Positions 6,076 through 13,219 of a stretch of DNA of 15,441 bases are shown here, one piece after another. Under the pieces are notes generated by a model, which searched no databases, was not told the origin of the DNA, and worked only from the letters and a program-made list of their open reading frames with translations. Every line of letters starts with the position of its first letter. The first letter of the stretch is position 1. Origin of the DNA: SMTZ1-83 sp048884925 (GTDB lineage: Archaea > Asgardarchaeota > Thorarchaeia > Thorarchaeales > Thorarchaeaceae); contig JBHLQK010000049.1 of the NCBI GenBank assembly GCA_048884925.1, positions 1 through 15,441 of the forward strand, in the 5' to 3' direction. Both the position numbers and the translations under genes were made by a program.

Positions 6076-6792
6076 ATGAGGAGAGAAGCGGACATCATTC
6101 CCGTAATGGACATCATGGAAGGCCAAGTAGTCCATGGTGTAGCTGGCCAGAGAGATGCATATAAGCCAATAGAAAGTAGGATAGTAAAGGGGTCTGATCC
6201 GCTTGATGTGGCGAACGCCATCAAAAAAACGTTTGAGGTGGAAACTCTCTATATTGCCGATCTCGATGCAATCACTGGTGATGGTGATAACTTTGATATC
6301 ATTGCTGAGATTATCAAATCTTCAGATTTGGAGGTTCTCTTAGATGGCGGATTAGCATCATTAGATGATCTTGAACCGCTTTTTAAAACTGGAGTGCATC
6401 ACGTAGTTGTGGCAACTGAAACTATAGAGTCAATGGAAGAACTAGCACGAATTTTTGAGCATCATGGAGAATCACTAGTCGGTTCTCTGGACTTGATGAA
6501 TGGTCAGACAATGAGTGCATGCTCAGAGTTTGCAGATAAATCCCCAAAAGAAATGGCAGGCATTCTTGAAGATTTAGGAGTTGAAAAACTCATTGTACTG
6601 GAATTATCACTTGTTGGGAGTGGAAAGGGTCCCGTGCATGATGCGTTGTTAGAGATATGCGAAAACTCATCAATGGAGATAATCGCTGGGGGAGGAGTAA
6701 GGAATCGAGATGACCTTAGGAGGCTGTTTGATCTTGGTGTAAGGTCTGCTCTGGTAGCTACAGCATTGCATTGTGGTTCAATCTTGCCCTGA
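6076..6792 (+). CDS. HisA-related TIM-barrel protein (COG1411 type)
   Basis: A 238-residue (beta/alpha)8 protein related to HisA, the ProFAR isomerase. It belongs to the COG1411 side group that, from my knowledge of these clusters, often sits beside methanofuran or tetrahydromethanopterin genes in methanogens and methylotrophs. Its substrate is not established. The N-terminal strand IIPVMDIMEGQVVHG carries D12, and VGSLDLMNG carries D139; these match the two catalytic aspartates of HisA. Phosphate-binding loops resemble LLDGGLAS (88-95) and IIAGGGVRNRDDL near the C terminus, and IADLDAITGDGDNFD (60-74) resembles the HisA DLDGA strand. The retained catalytic pair argues for isomerase-like chemistry on a phosphorylated compound. 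It diverges from mfnD across a shared promoter, so a role in methanofuran or C1 metabolism is more likely than in histidine synthesis. True HisA is the alternative. Confidence 0.85.
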   Translation: MRREADIIPVMDIMEGQVVHGVAGQRDAYKPIESRIVKGSDPLDVANAIKKTFEVETLYIADLDAITGDGDNFDIIAEIIKSSDLEVLLDGGLASLDDLEPLFKTGVHHVVVATETIESMEELARIFEHHGESLVGSLDLMNGQTMSACSEFADKSPKEMAGILEDLGVEKLIVLELSLVGSGKGPVHDALLEICENSSMEIIAGGGVRNRDDLRRLFDLGVRSALVATALHCGSILP

Positions 6793-6862
6793 TTCTAATC
6801 CGTTGGCAGTATCCTTAACTGGGGGTCTAGTTGCCAGATTTTCAATCATATGGATGTGAGCA

Positions 6863-8095
6863 ATGAATTTGTCAAGAATCACCAAGGCATCCTACGCGGT
6901 TCTATTGGCATGTACATTGACCCATTTCATGAACCACATCTATACCGGGATGCTATCACCATTTCTACCTATAATTCGAGATGAACTTGGACTTACACTG
7001 ACTCAAGCGGGAGTTGTGACGAGTGCTTCAATTGTGACTATGACCACATCTCACCTCCTAGTCGGCTATCTTGGTGATAGAGGTTGGAGAGACATCTTTA
7101 TTCCTGCAAGTGTAATAATCACTGCCCTCATTGTGCTTATTTCAAGTCTTGCAACAACATTCCTCTTCCTAACTGTCACAATGCTGGTATTGGGAGTATC
7201 AGCCGCAGGATATCATCCCAGTGTATTCCCGGCGTTGACTGAGAAATTTCCTAAATCTGCTAGAGCTACTGCGACTGGTATCCAGGCAATGGGAGGTCTT
7301 GTTGGAATGGCGGTGATTCCATTCCTAGGTGTTTCGTTGCTTGTTCTTGTTGGGGGTTGGCGAGAATCGTTTGTGGTTCTTGCCATCATTGGTATTGCAT
7401 TCTTCATGCCTGTAGTCCTGTTGATGAGATATTCGCGGAAGGTACCAGCTCTGCACCAGGAGCAACGCGAGAAGGATGATGGGGAAGATGGATGGACTAG
7501 GAACTTCGCTCTTCTTACTGTCATCATAGGTTTCAGAGGTATGTCATTTCGTTGCACCACGCTACTGATGCCCCTCTACCTTGTTGCAAGTCACCATCAG
7601 TATGATGCAATTGTTGCTGGCTATTTCACGACCATCATGTTGATAGCGGGCATCATTGGAGAGATTGTTTCTGCACCTATCTCAGACCGGACAGGAAAAC
7701 GAGTTCCCTTTATTATTATATCAACAGCAGTATCAACCCCTCTATTGTTTCTCCTAAATGCACCACTGGATCAGCTATCTCTAATCCTCGTGCTTATCGG
7801 ATTTGGCTTCTTCTTCTTCCTAGGTGTACCGCCAAACACTGCTTTCCAAACAGAAATCAGTCCTAGAGAAAAACAAGGATTGGCATTCGGAATCCTCTTT
7901 TCTATAGGTGCTATTCCCGGTTCCCTCTCACCGATAGCTTTTGGTTGGATTGGAGATGTTTATGGCCTTCAGGCATCTGTGATGTTCCTCGTCATGACAA
8001 CACTTCTGGCAACCATCGCATCACTCTTCTTGAGAGAAAGAGACTCCGGAAAGGAGGCCGTGGCAATAGTTTCGGATCCAGTACTAGTGCAATAA
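6863..8095 (+). CDS. Major facilitator superfamily (MFS) transporter
   Basis: A 410-residue polytopic membrane protein with about 12 hydrophobic segments and a charged central loop (RYSRKVPALHQEQREKDDGE) between the two six-helix halves. The first helix region THFMNHIYTGMLSPFLPII resembles the fosmidomycin-resistance (Fsr-like) group. Motif A appears as GYLGDRGWRD after helix 2 and again as SDRTGKR in the second half. GYHPSVFPALTEKFP follows helix 4. The substrate cannot be read from sequence; efflux or uptake of a small metabolite or anion is possible. ATG at 6863 is the only good start, because the in-frame ATG at 6854 is followed at once by TGA. It lies 70 bp after the HisA-like gene and could be co-transcribed. 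Confidence 0.9.
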   Translation: MNLSRITKASYAVLLACTLTHFMNHIYTGMLSPFLPIIRDELGLTLTQAGVVTSASIVTMTTSHLLVGYLGDRGWRDIFIPASVIITALIVLISSLATTFLFLTVTMLVLGVSAAGYHPSVFPALTEKFPKSARATATGIQAMGGLVGMAVIPFLGVSLLVLVGGWRESFVVLAIIGIAFFMPVVLLMRYSRKVPALHQEQREKDDGEDGWTRNFALLTVIIGFRGMSFRCTTLLMPLYLVASHHQYDAIVAGYFTTIMLIAGIIGEIVSAPISDRTGKRVPFIIISTAVSTPLLFLLNAPLDQLSLILVLIGFGFFFFLGVPPNTAFQTEISPREKQGLAFGILFSIGAIPGSLSPIAFGWIGDVYGLQASVMFLVMTTLLATIASLFLRERDSGKEAVAIVSDPVLVQ

Positions 8096-8111
8096 ACGAA
8101 TGTACTAGTAC
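8081..8111. repeat. Hairpin enclosing the MFS stop codon
   Basis: GTACTAGTGCA (8081-8091) pairs with TGTACTAGTAC (8101-8111) over 11 bp with a single G-U wobble. The 9-base loop contains most of the TAA stop of the transporter gene. The 8-mer GTACTAGT is also a direct repeat at 8081 and 8102, 21 bp apart. There is no T-run after it. It may protect the mRNA 3' end, help termination, or be a double operator for the downstream PHP gene. Confidence 0.45.
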
Positions 8112-8134
8112 AATCGCGTTGCATTAGTCAACGT

Positions 8135-8140
8135 CTTATA
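8135..8140 (+). promoter_or_regulatory. TATA-like box of the PHP phosphatase gene
   Basis: CTTATA is centred about 28 bp before the ATG at 8166, so transcription would start at or within a few bases of the start codon (leaderless). No Shine-Dalgarno precedes the gene, which agrees. A small inverted repeat, CGTTG (8117-8121) and CAACG (8129-8133), lies just upstream of it. Confidence 0.4.
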
Positions 8141-8165
8141 CCGGTTTCCAGAAAGTCGCACATCG

Positions 8166-9020
8166 ATGATGGACTATCATATTCACCCATCATATTCTGC
8201 TGATGCAGAGGGCACTCTAGAAGGGTTTTGTGAAGCCGCTCTGGACAAGGGACTTCGAGAGATCTGCTTCACAACACACCTCGACTCAGATCCTTCGCGG
8301 GATGACAGTTATGTGATGATCAGGGGAGAAAGAGTGAGTGTACACGATGCCAGCTGGTTTGAGGATTATGAATATCACATCAGAACTCTCGGAGAGGAAT
8401 ACGCCAACAAAGGACTCAATGTTCGTTTGGGAGTGGAGGTAGACCTCTATCCAGGAATTGGCGAGGACCTTCCCGATGCATTTCACTCGACAGAATTCGA
8501 CCTTGTAATAGGCTCAGTACATCTTATTGATCACAAGGCAATCTCATTGAGAGAGGAAGCATTTGAAATCTATAAAAGATACAAATTGGATGAAGTTGGA
8601 AACATCTACTACAATCTCATTAAAGATTCACTGAAGATCAGACACTTTGACATTCTGGGGCACCTTGATGTATACCGCAGATATGGAGAGGAGTTTTTTG
8701 GAACAGAAATCCACTCGCTTTGGGAGTCGCACATTGATGAACTCTGTGCTATAATGAAGGCACAAGGGGTGGGCTATGAAATAAACACCTCCTCGCTGAG
8801 GAAAGGTCTCTCAGAACCGATGCCCGAGAGAGTTATTGTTGAAGCATTGCACAAGAGGGGGATTCAAACGGTCACTATAGGATCGGATGCACATCACCCA
8901 AGTGAAGTTGGAAGTGGGATTGTTGATAGTCTAGAAATCCTTCAGGAAGTTGGAATTACTGAGCTTGCTGTTTTTAATAGAAGAAGGAGTGATAGAATCA
9001 CGATTGATTCCTTCAAATAG
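8166..9020 (+). CDS. PHP-domain phosphatase, HisJ-like (histidinol-phosphatase family)
   Basis: A 284-residue metal-dependent phosphoesterase of the PHP family. The metal-site residues are in order: H5 and H7 (DYHIHPSYSADAEG), H38 (FTTHLDSD), E91 (GVEVDLY), H119 (GSVHLID), H166 (GHLDVYRRYG) and D241/H243 (GSDAHHPSEVG). All PHP ligands appear intact, so it should be active. The overall pattern, including EINTSSLRKG (205-214), best fits HisJ-type histidinol-phosphatases, which dephosphorylate histidinol phosphate. No other histidine gene lies in the window apart from the HisA-like relative, so another small phosphate ester is possible. ATG at 8166 is followed by a second ATG at 8169; either could be used. 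It is set off from the transporter by 70 bp with its own TATA-like box. Confidence 0.85.
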   Translation: MMDYHIHPSYSADAEGTLEGFCEAALDKGLREICFTTHLDSDPSRDDSYVMIRGERVSVHDASWFEDYEYHIRTLGEEYANKGLNVRLGVEVDLYPGIGEDLPDAFHSTEFDLVIGSVHLIDHKAISLREEAFEIYKRYKLDEVGNIYYNLIKDSLKIRHFDILGHLDVYRRYGEEFFGTEIHSLWESHIDELCAIMKAQGVGYEINTSSLRKGLSEPMPERVIVEALHKRGIQTVTIGSDAHHPSEVGSGIVDSLEILQEVGITELAVFNRRRSDRITIDSFK

Positions 9021-9027
9021 AATTATA
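9021..9027 (+). promoter_or_regulatory. TATA-like box before the small membrane protein gene
   Basis: AATTATA follows the PHP gene stop directly and is centred about 37 bp from the ATG at 9061. It could drive a transcript with a leader of roughly 10 bases. Co-transcription with the PHP gene is equally possible across the 40-bp gap. Confidence 0.25.
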
Positions 9028-9060
9028 GGTCAGTTGCAGAACTAGCTAATTGGTGCTGAT

Positions 9061-9492
9061 ATGAGAAACAAAATACCATTTCTCCTCGCCTTAATTGGAG
9101 GTGTTTTGCTTTGGATTGCAGGTGCCACAGGCAGCGTTGGAATCGCAGGTACTATCACTCAAATACTTGCATCAATACCTGAGCTCGCTCCTTTCGTGGA
9201 CATTTTGAATCTGATTTTCTATGTCCTACTCATCCTTGCTGGGCTAGGCGGAATAACCGTCATTGGAGGCGGCCTGCTAATGACCACAGACCGACTGGGG
9301 ACAGGCAAGTTCCTAATCGGAATTGGTGCAGGAATGGGCTTAATCACTCTCATTATACAGATTGCACAGAATGTCTATACTGTAGGTGCAGGGGCTGCCT
9401 TAGACCTATTTCTAGCCACAGCTATGACTACGACTGGAATAGGAATCATCCTCAGTATTATTGCACGGCGTACAGCAAGGAATCCAGAATAG
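9061..9492 (+). CDS. Small four-helix membrane protein of unknown function
   Basis: I do not recognise a family. The 143-residue protein is mostly hydrophobic with four likely transmembrane segments: about 6-28, 49-73, 83-103 and 113-135. The segments are rich in Gly, Ile and Leu, with small-residue runs such as GGITVIGGG and GIGAGMGL that suit close helix packing. Lys/Arg lie at both ends (RNK at the N terminus, ARRTARNPE at the C terminus), so both termini are probably cytoplasmic. No catalytic motif, metal ligand cluster or signal peptide is visible. It precedes a soluble TPR gene by 47 bp and a membrane TPR gene further on, so it may be part of a membrane-associated complex, but that is only context. 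Confidence 0.75.
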   Translation: MRNKIPFLLALIGGVLLWIAGATGSVGIAGTITQILASIPELAPFVDILNLIFYVLLILAGLGGITVIGGGLLMTTDRLGTGKFLIGIGAGMGLITLIIQIAQNVYTVGAGAALDLFLATAMTTTGIGIILSIIARRTARNPE

Positions 9493-9539
9493 AATCTAAA
9501 CAGACAAAGAATTCAAAGCAAAGGCAGACGGCACCAGCC

Positions 9540-10205
9540 ATGGAACGGAAGCCTAGGAAGTTACGGATTGATACTAAGATGGCGATGGATAATGAGAATC
9601 AGCTAGTCCGTGCGCTGAGTCTAATGGAATCCGAGCTTTACGATGAGGCAGTAGATCTCCTGAGAATTTTCCTTGATAAGCATCCTGAGTCCATCGAGGG
9701 ATGGTATAATCTTGGATTTGCATTGGCAAGTTCCGGAAAGGAGGAAGAAGCTATCAAGGCCTATGATGAAGCCCTTGCTATCGATAACATGATCTTCGAG
9801 GTATGGTTCAACAAAGCAACAGCGCTATACGACATGGCAGACTTCGAAGGAGCCAAGAAGTGCTATGAAGAAGCACTCAGAATTGATCCAGAGGATGCTG
9901 AAGCGTGGAATAATTTGGGAAACACATTTTCGCGTCTTGCTGAGGCACACAGTGCAATAGAGGCATATACTAGAGCGGTGGCTATACGACCTGATTATGC
10001 AGAGGCATTCTATAACTCTGCAAATGCCCACTTTATAGAAGGTGATGATGAGCGAGCTATAGCATGTGCGGAGGCGGCTCTTGAACTAGATCCATCCCTT
10101 GAAAAGCGGGTCAATCAATGGATTCATATTTCCCGTGACAGACTTGATTCCATGAGAGCCGCTATGGAGAGGAGCAAAAGAAGAAAACAGAAATCAGGTG
10201 GCTGA
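9540..10205 (+). CDS. Soluble TPR-repeat protein
   Basis: A 221-residue protein made almost entirely of tetratricopeptide repeats, which usually serve as a protein-binding scaffold. Five repeats can be traced: about 20-50 (LMESELYDEAVDLLRIFLDK), 52-83 (WYNLGFALASSGKEEEAIKA), 86-117 (WFNKATALYDMADFEGAKKC), 120-151 (WNNLGNTFSRLAEAHSAIEA) and 154-185 (FYNSANAHFIEGDDERAIAC). Each shows the W/Y-LG-A-Y/F-A-P spacing. The C terminus is basic (RSKRRKQKSGG). There is no signal peptide or membrane segment, so it is cytoplasmic. No Shine-Dalgarno precedes ATG 9540; the in-frame ATGs at 9579 and 9585 also retain all the repeats. The partner is unknown, but the next gene is a membrane protein with TPRs. 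Confidence 0.88.
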   Translation: MERKPRKLRIDTKMAMDNENQLVRALSLMESELYDEAVDLLRIFLDKHPESIEGWYNLGFALASSGKEEEAIKAYDEALAIDNMIFEVWFNKATALYDMADFEGAKKCYEEALRIDPEDAEAWNNLGNTFSRLAEAHSAIEAYTRAVAIRPDYAEAFYNSANAHFIEGDDERAIACAEAALELDPSLEKRVNQWIHISRDRLDSMRAAMERSKRRKQKSGG

Positions 10206-10266
10206 CTGGATTCGTCAATGTTTGATTCATCACACCTAAAAGGGGCAAGCGTACAGCTGAGGAATT

Positions 10267-10815
10267 ATGTTCGCTCCGACGGAGCCTGAGAGCACGAGGA
10301 AGCCATTTAGACTTGACATCCGGATAATAGCGGCTTTTGGGATTATCATTCTTGTAGCTGGGATTACACTGGCATGGGTTGTAGCTCAATTGGGCATACC
10401 CTTTCTAGACCCGAGAATCATTTTAGGTGCCTCTGTCCTAATATCTATGATTCTAGTTTGCTGTTCCTCAATGATGGTATTCGGAAAATTTGCTGCTCGC
10501 ATGCCTGAGTATGGAGTGATGGAAACTCGATTTAAAGAAGGGATGGAGTTCTACAACAATCAGGAATGGGAGGCAGCCCTCGAAATATTCAGAGAACAAA
10601 TGGGTCCTAAGATGGACCATAAGCGAGCACTATTCTATGGTGCAAGATGCTGTGAGAATCTCGAGGATTTGGAGTGTGTCAAGAGATACACGAAGAGATA
10701 CTTGGAACTCCAGCCAAAGGACAAAGAAGCTTGGGAGATGCTAGCTAGCGCCCACAAGCGACTCTTCGAATACGAGGAAGCGGATAATGCGATGAAAAGG
10801 GCTGAGGAGCTCTGA
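10267..10815 (+). CDS. Membrane-anchored TPR protein
   Basis: A 182-residue protein with two transmembrane helices near the N terminus (about 18-41 and 50-73) and a cytoplasmic alpha-helical tail. The tail has TPR-like repeats at about 86-117 (MEFYNNQEWEAALEIFREQM), 118-150 (FYGARCCENLEDLECVKRYT) and 153-182 (AWEMLASAHKRLFEYEEADN). A GAGGA-like Shine-Dalgarno (10258-10263) lies 3-4 bases before the ATG, slightly close but supportive. The gap after the preceding TPR gene is 61 bp. The second helix ends in a Cys-Cys-Ser-Ser stretch. The specific function is unknown. The helix hairpin with TPR suggests a scaffold that recruits a partner to the membrane. Confidence 0.85.
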   Translation: MFAPTEPESTRKPFRLDIRIIAAFGIIILVAGITLAWVVAQLGIPFLDPRIILGASVLISMILVCCSSMMVFGKFAARMPEYGVMETRFKEGMEFYNNQEWEAALEIFREQMGPKMDHKRALFYGARCCENLEDLECVKRYTKRYLELQPKDKEAWEMLASAHKRLFEYEEADNAMKRAEEL

Positions 10816-10901
10816 CGCAATCAGCTCTTTGCAACACGCAATCCCAGTGTTAGACCCTTCGGGCAAAGAATAAGAAGGAAAGTCTTGGACATCCCAATCC
10901 C

Positions 10902-10906
10902 GGAGG
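10902..10906 (+). promoter_or_regulatory. Shine-Dalgarno that selects the TTG start of the GH36 gene
   Basis: GGAGG lies 8 bases before TTG at 10915. No ATG or GTG in that frame offers a comparable site nearby, so it fixes the start codon. A weak TATA-like stretch, GAATAAGA, lies near 10867-10874. Confidence 0.6.
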
Positions 10907-10914
10907 CAAGTTGA

Positions 10915-13209
10915 TTGGAGAAGGAATACCCGTGCTGCAAGCTTGAGGTTGGCGAGGAATCTATCAGCTTGAGCAATGATGTGGTCACTCTTAATTTCAA
11001 TACGAGACTAGGTACGATTTCTCTGGTCTCAGCGGATGGCCAGATAATGTATTTTTCCAATGCATATGTTCAGATACAGACAGAGCTACAGACTCTAGAT
11101 TCCAGAAAGATGACCTACAGGTCAGTCAGTTCGGTAGATTACAAGGATGGACGGGAAGAAGGGAAAGTTGTAGTCTTGAAACTGACCGACTCTGACAAGA
11201 GAACGGAACTCAATGTGAGGTTCAGTATGAATAGGAATCAGAGAGGGTTTAACTGCCTATTGATGTTCAAAAACAAGTCTGAGGATGTGGGTATACTAGC
11301 CTTTAATCCACTTGCGATTGATATCGAAAATGAATCAAGGATATTCACTGGATGGAATGGTCAGGATCTTAGATTCTTTAGGAATGGTTTCCAGTCGTGG
11401 GACCTTAGTCAGGCACGGCAATTGGAAGTAGGAGAGAACAAAAGTCACTTCTTCAGTGTACTCAGTAATGTCAAGTCCAAACATGCCCTCACTATAGGCT
11501 TTTCTACAATGGCTGACCAGCTTTCTGAAATAACACTGCACGGACGAGAGGAAGAAACAAGCAGGCTATCACGAATTGTTGCATCTTCGCTCGGAGATGG
11601 AGTGCTCGTTCCTAAGAGCCAGAGTTTGGCTTCCGAAGAGCTTGTCGTGCTGGTAGGTGACGACGGGCTTTCAGATGTAATTCAATATGCAGAAATTGTT
11701 GGCAAAACTATGGATGCAATTTCGTGGGAAAATGTTCCTACAGGTTGGTGCAGCTGGTACTACTACTACACTGTCATTGACGAGGATGAGATGAGGGCCA
11801 ACACGAAGCTGCTCTCTGAGAGATTCGGAAAGGAAATTGAATGGATTCAATTGGATGATGGCTACCAGAGGGCAATTGGTGATTGGGAACCCAATGATAA
11901 GTTCCAGAAGGGGTTGAGTGCCCTGGTTGATAGTATTAATGGGTCAGGATACAGAGCAGGAATCTGGACTGCACCATTCATTGCCTCTCAACATTCCAAG
12001 TTGTTCAAGGAAAATTCCGATTGGTTTGTAAAAGGTGATGAAAATAAACCAGTAGTAGCTGGCCAGAATCCTCTTTGGCTTGGCGATTATTATGCTCTTG
12101 ACCTCACCAACCCAGAAGTAATATCATTCTTGGAGGCGACCTTTAAGCGTCTTCGTTCTGATGGGTATGAGTATTTCAAGATTGACTTCCTTTACGATGC
12201 TGCAGTAGAGGGAAGACGTCAGGACCCCTTCATGACACGAGGACAGGCAATTAGACATGGGCTTGAAGCCATCCGTAAAGCTGTGGGTACCTCTTTCATT
12301 CTGGGTTGTGGAGCACCTCTAGGACCCTGCATTGGAATTGTGAATGGAATGAGAATTGGTGCGGACATAGGACCAGTCTGGATGTTCGATGGTGAGGGGG
12401 GCCTAGGCACCTATCCGGCGGCTGTAAACACACTGACCAGAGCTTTCATGCATGATCGATGGTGGAAGAATGATCCCGATTGTGTGATGCTACGTCATCA
12501 AGACACCAATACAACGCTAGAAGAGCTACGCCTATGGATGACAGCTATTGCACTTAGTGGAGGAATGCTATTGATGAGCGACCGCATTGAAGAACTTTCT
12601 GAAGAGCGCCTCCATATGTTCGACAAGCTACTCCCGATATATTCCAAGAGTGCAGTTGCAGTTGATTCATTGGTAGAAGAGAACCCTCGACTTTTTGCAC
12701 TCCCTATAGAGACCCCCATGGGTAGTTGGGCAGCTGTAGGAGTGTTCAATTTTGGTGAGTTGCCTATTAATGTCAAATTCTCATTGAAAGAGATCGGACT
12801 AGATGATAATCTTCCTCATCATCTCTTTGAGTTCTGGACTGAGCAATATGAAGGGATGGTTGAGAAGACGGTGAATATAGTGGATCTAAATCCTCACTCT
12901 GTAAAGCTGCTTGCAGTCAGACCAGAGTCTATTGTGCCATCGGTTCTGAGCACAAGTATGCATTTCACCCAAGGAGCAGTTGAAATCAGAGACCAATCAT
13001 GGGACAGTGAACGTAATCAACTGGAGCTTACAGTAATCAGAGATGCGAGAAGGATGGAATCAGTGTTCATAGTCTTTGGTTCAGAATGGACTCCTAAGAA
13101 GGCGCTAGTAGATAATGAAGAGGCAAACTTGCATCTGGTTGCTCCAGAAGTCATAGCAATAAGAGCACAGTTTCGCCGGGGCCAGATAATCAGAGTGAAT
13201 TTTTCGTAA
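10915..13209 (+). CDS. GH36-family alpha-galactosidase-like glycoside hydrolase
   Basis: A 764-residue glycosidase of clan GH-D, family GH36 type, expected to cleave (or transfer) terminal alpha-galactosyl residues from oligosaccharides by a retaining mechanism. The N-terminal beta-supersandwich (about 1-260) leads into a (beta/alpha)8 barrel. Barrel motifs are GWCSWYYYY (W278, W281), IQLDDGYQ (D314, D315), YRAGIWTAPF, the nucleophile D424 in YFKIDFLY, and the acid/base D484 in RIGADIGPVW (R480-D484). A C-terminal beta domain (about 590-764) closes the protein. Both catalytic aspartates are present, so it should be active. Plant raffinose synthases belong to the same family, so substrate and transferase activity are open. 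There is no signal peptide, so it acts in the cytoplasm on imported or internal glycans. No sugar transporter is adjacent. The TTG start is chosen from GGAGG 8 bases upstream. It converges on the FAH-family gene with a 10-bp gap. Confidence 0.87.
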   Translation: MEKEYPCCKLEVGEESISLSNDVVTLNFNTRLGTISLVSADGQIMYFSNAYVQIQTELQTLDSRKMTYRSVSSVDYKDGREEGKVVVLKLTDSDKRTELNVRFSMNRNQRGFNCLLMFKNKSEDVGILAFNPLAIDIENESRIFTGWNGQDLRFFRNGFQSWDLSQARQLEVGENKSHFFSVLSNVKSKHALTIGFSTMADQLSEITLHGREEETSRLSRIVASSLGDGVLVPKSQSLASEELVVLVGDDGLSDVIQYAEIVGKTMDAISWENVPTGWCSWYYYYTVIDEDEMRANTKLLSERFGKEIEWIQLDDGYQRAIGDWEPNDKFQKGLSALVDSINGSGYRAGIWTAPFIASQHSKLFKENSDWFVKGDENKPVVAGQNPLWLGDYYALDLTNPEVISFLEATFKRLRSDGYEYFKIDFLYDAAVEGRRQDPFMTRGQAIRHGLEAIRKAVGTSFILGCGAPLGPCIGIVNGMRIGADIGPVWMFDGEGGLGTYPAAVNTLTRAFMHDRWWKNDPDCVMLRHQDTNTTLEELRLWMTAIALSGGMLLMSDRIEELSEERLHMFDKLLPIYSKSAVAVDSLVEENPRLFALPIETPMGSWAAVGVFNFGELPINVKFSLKEIGLDDNLPHHLFEFWTEQYEGMVEKTVNIVDLNPHSVKLLAVRPESIVPSVLSTSMHFTQGAVEIRDQSWDSERNQLELTVIRDARRMESVFIVFGSEWTPKKALVDNEEANLHLVAPEVIAIRAQFRRGQIIRVNFS

Positions 13210-13219
13210 TATGAGCGTT

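Noticed and set aside
6804..6836. Inverted repeat TGGCA...TGCCA before the MFS gene
   Set aside because: Arms are only 5 bp with a 23-base spacer; chance is a sufficient explanation.
10826..10868. Inverted repeat CTTTGC...GCAAAG before the GH36 gene
   Set aside because: Six-bp arms with a 31-base loop and no T-run; too weak to call an operator or terminator.
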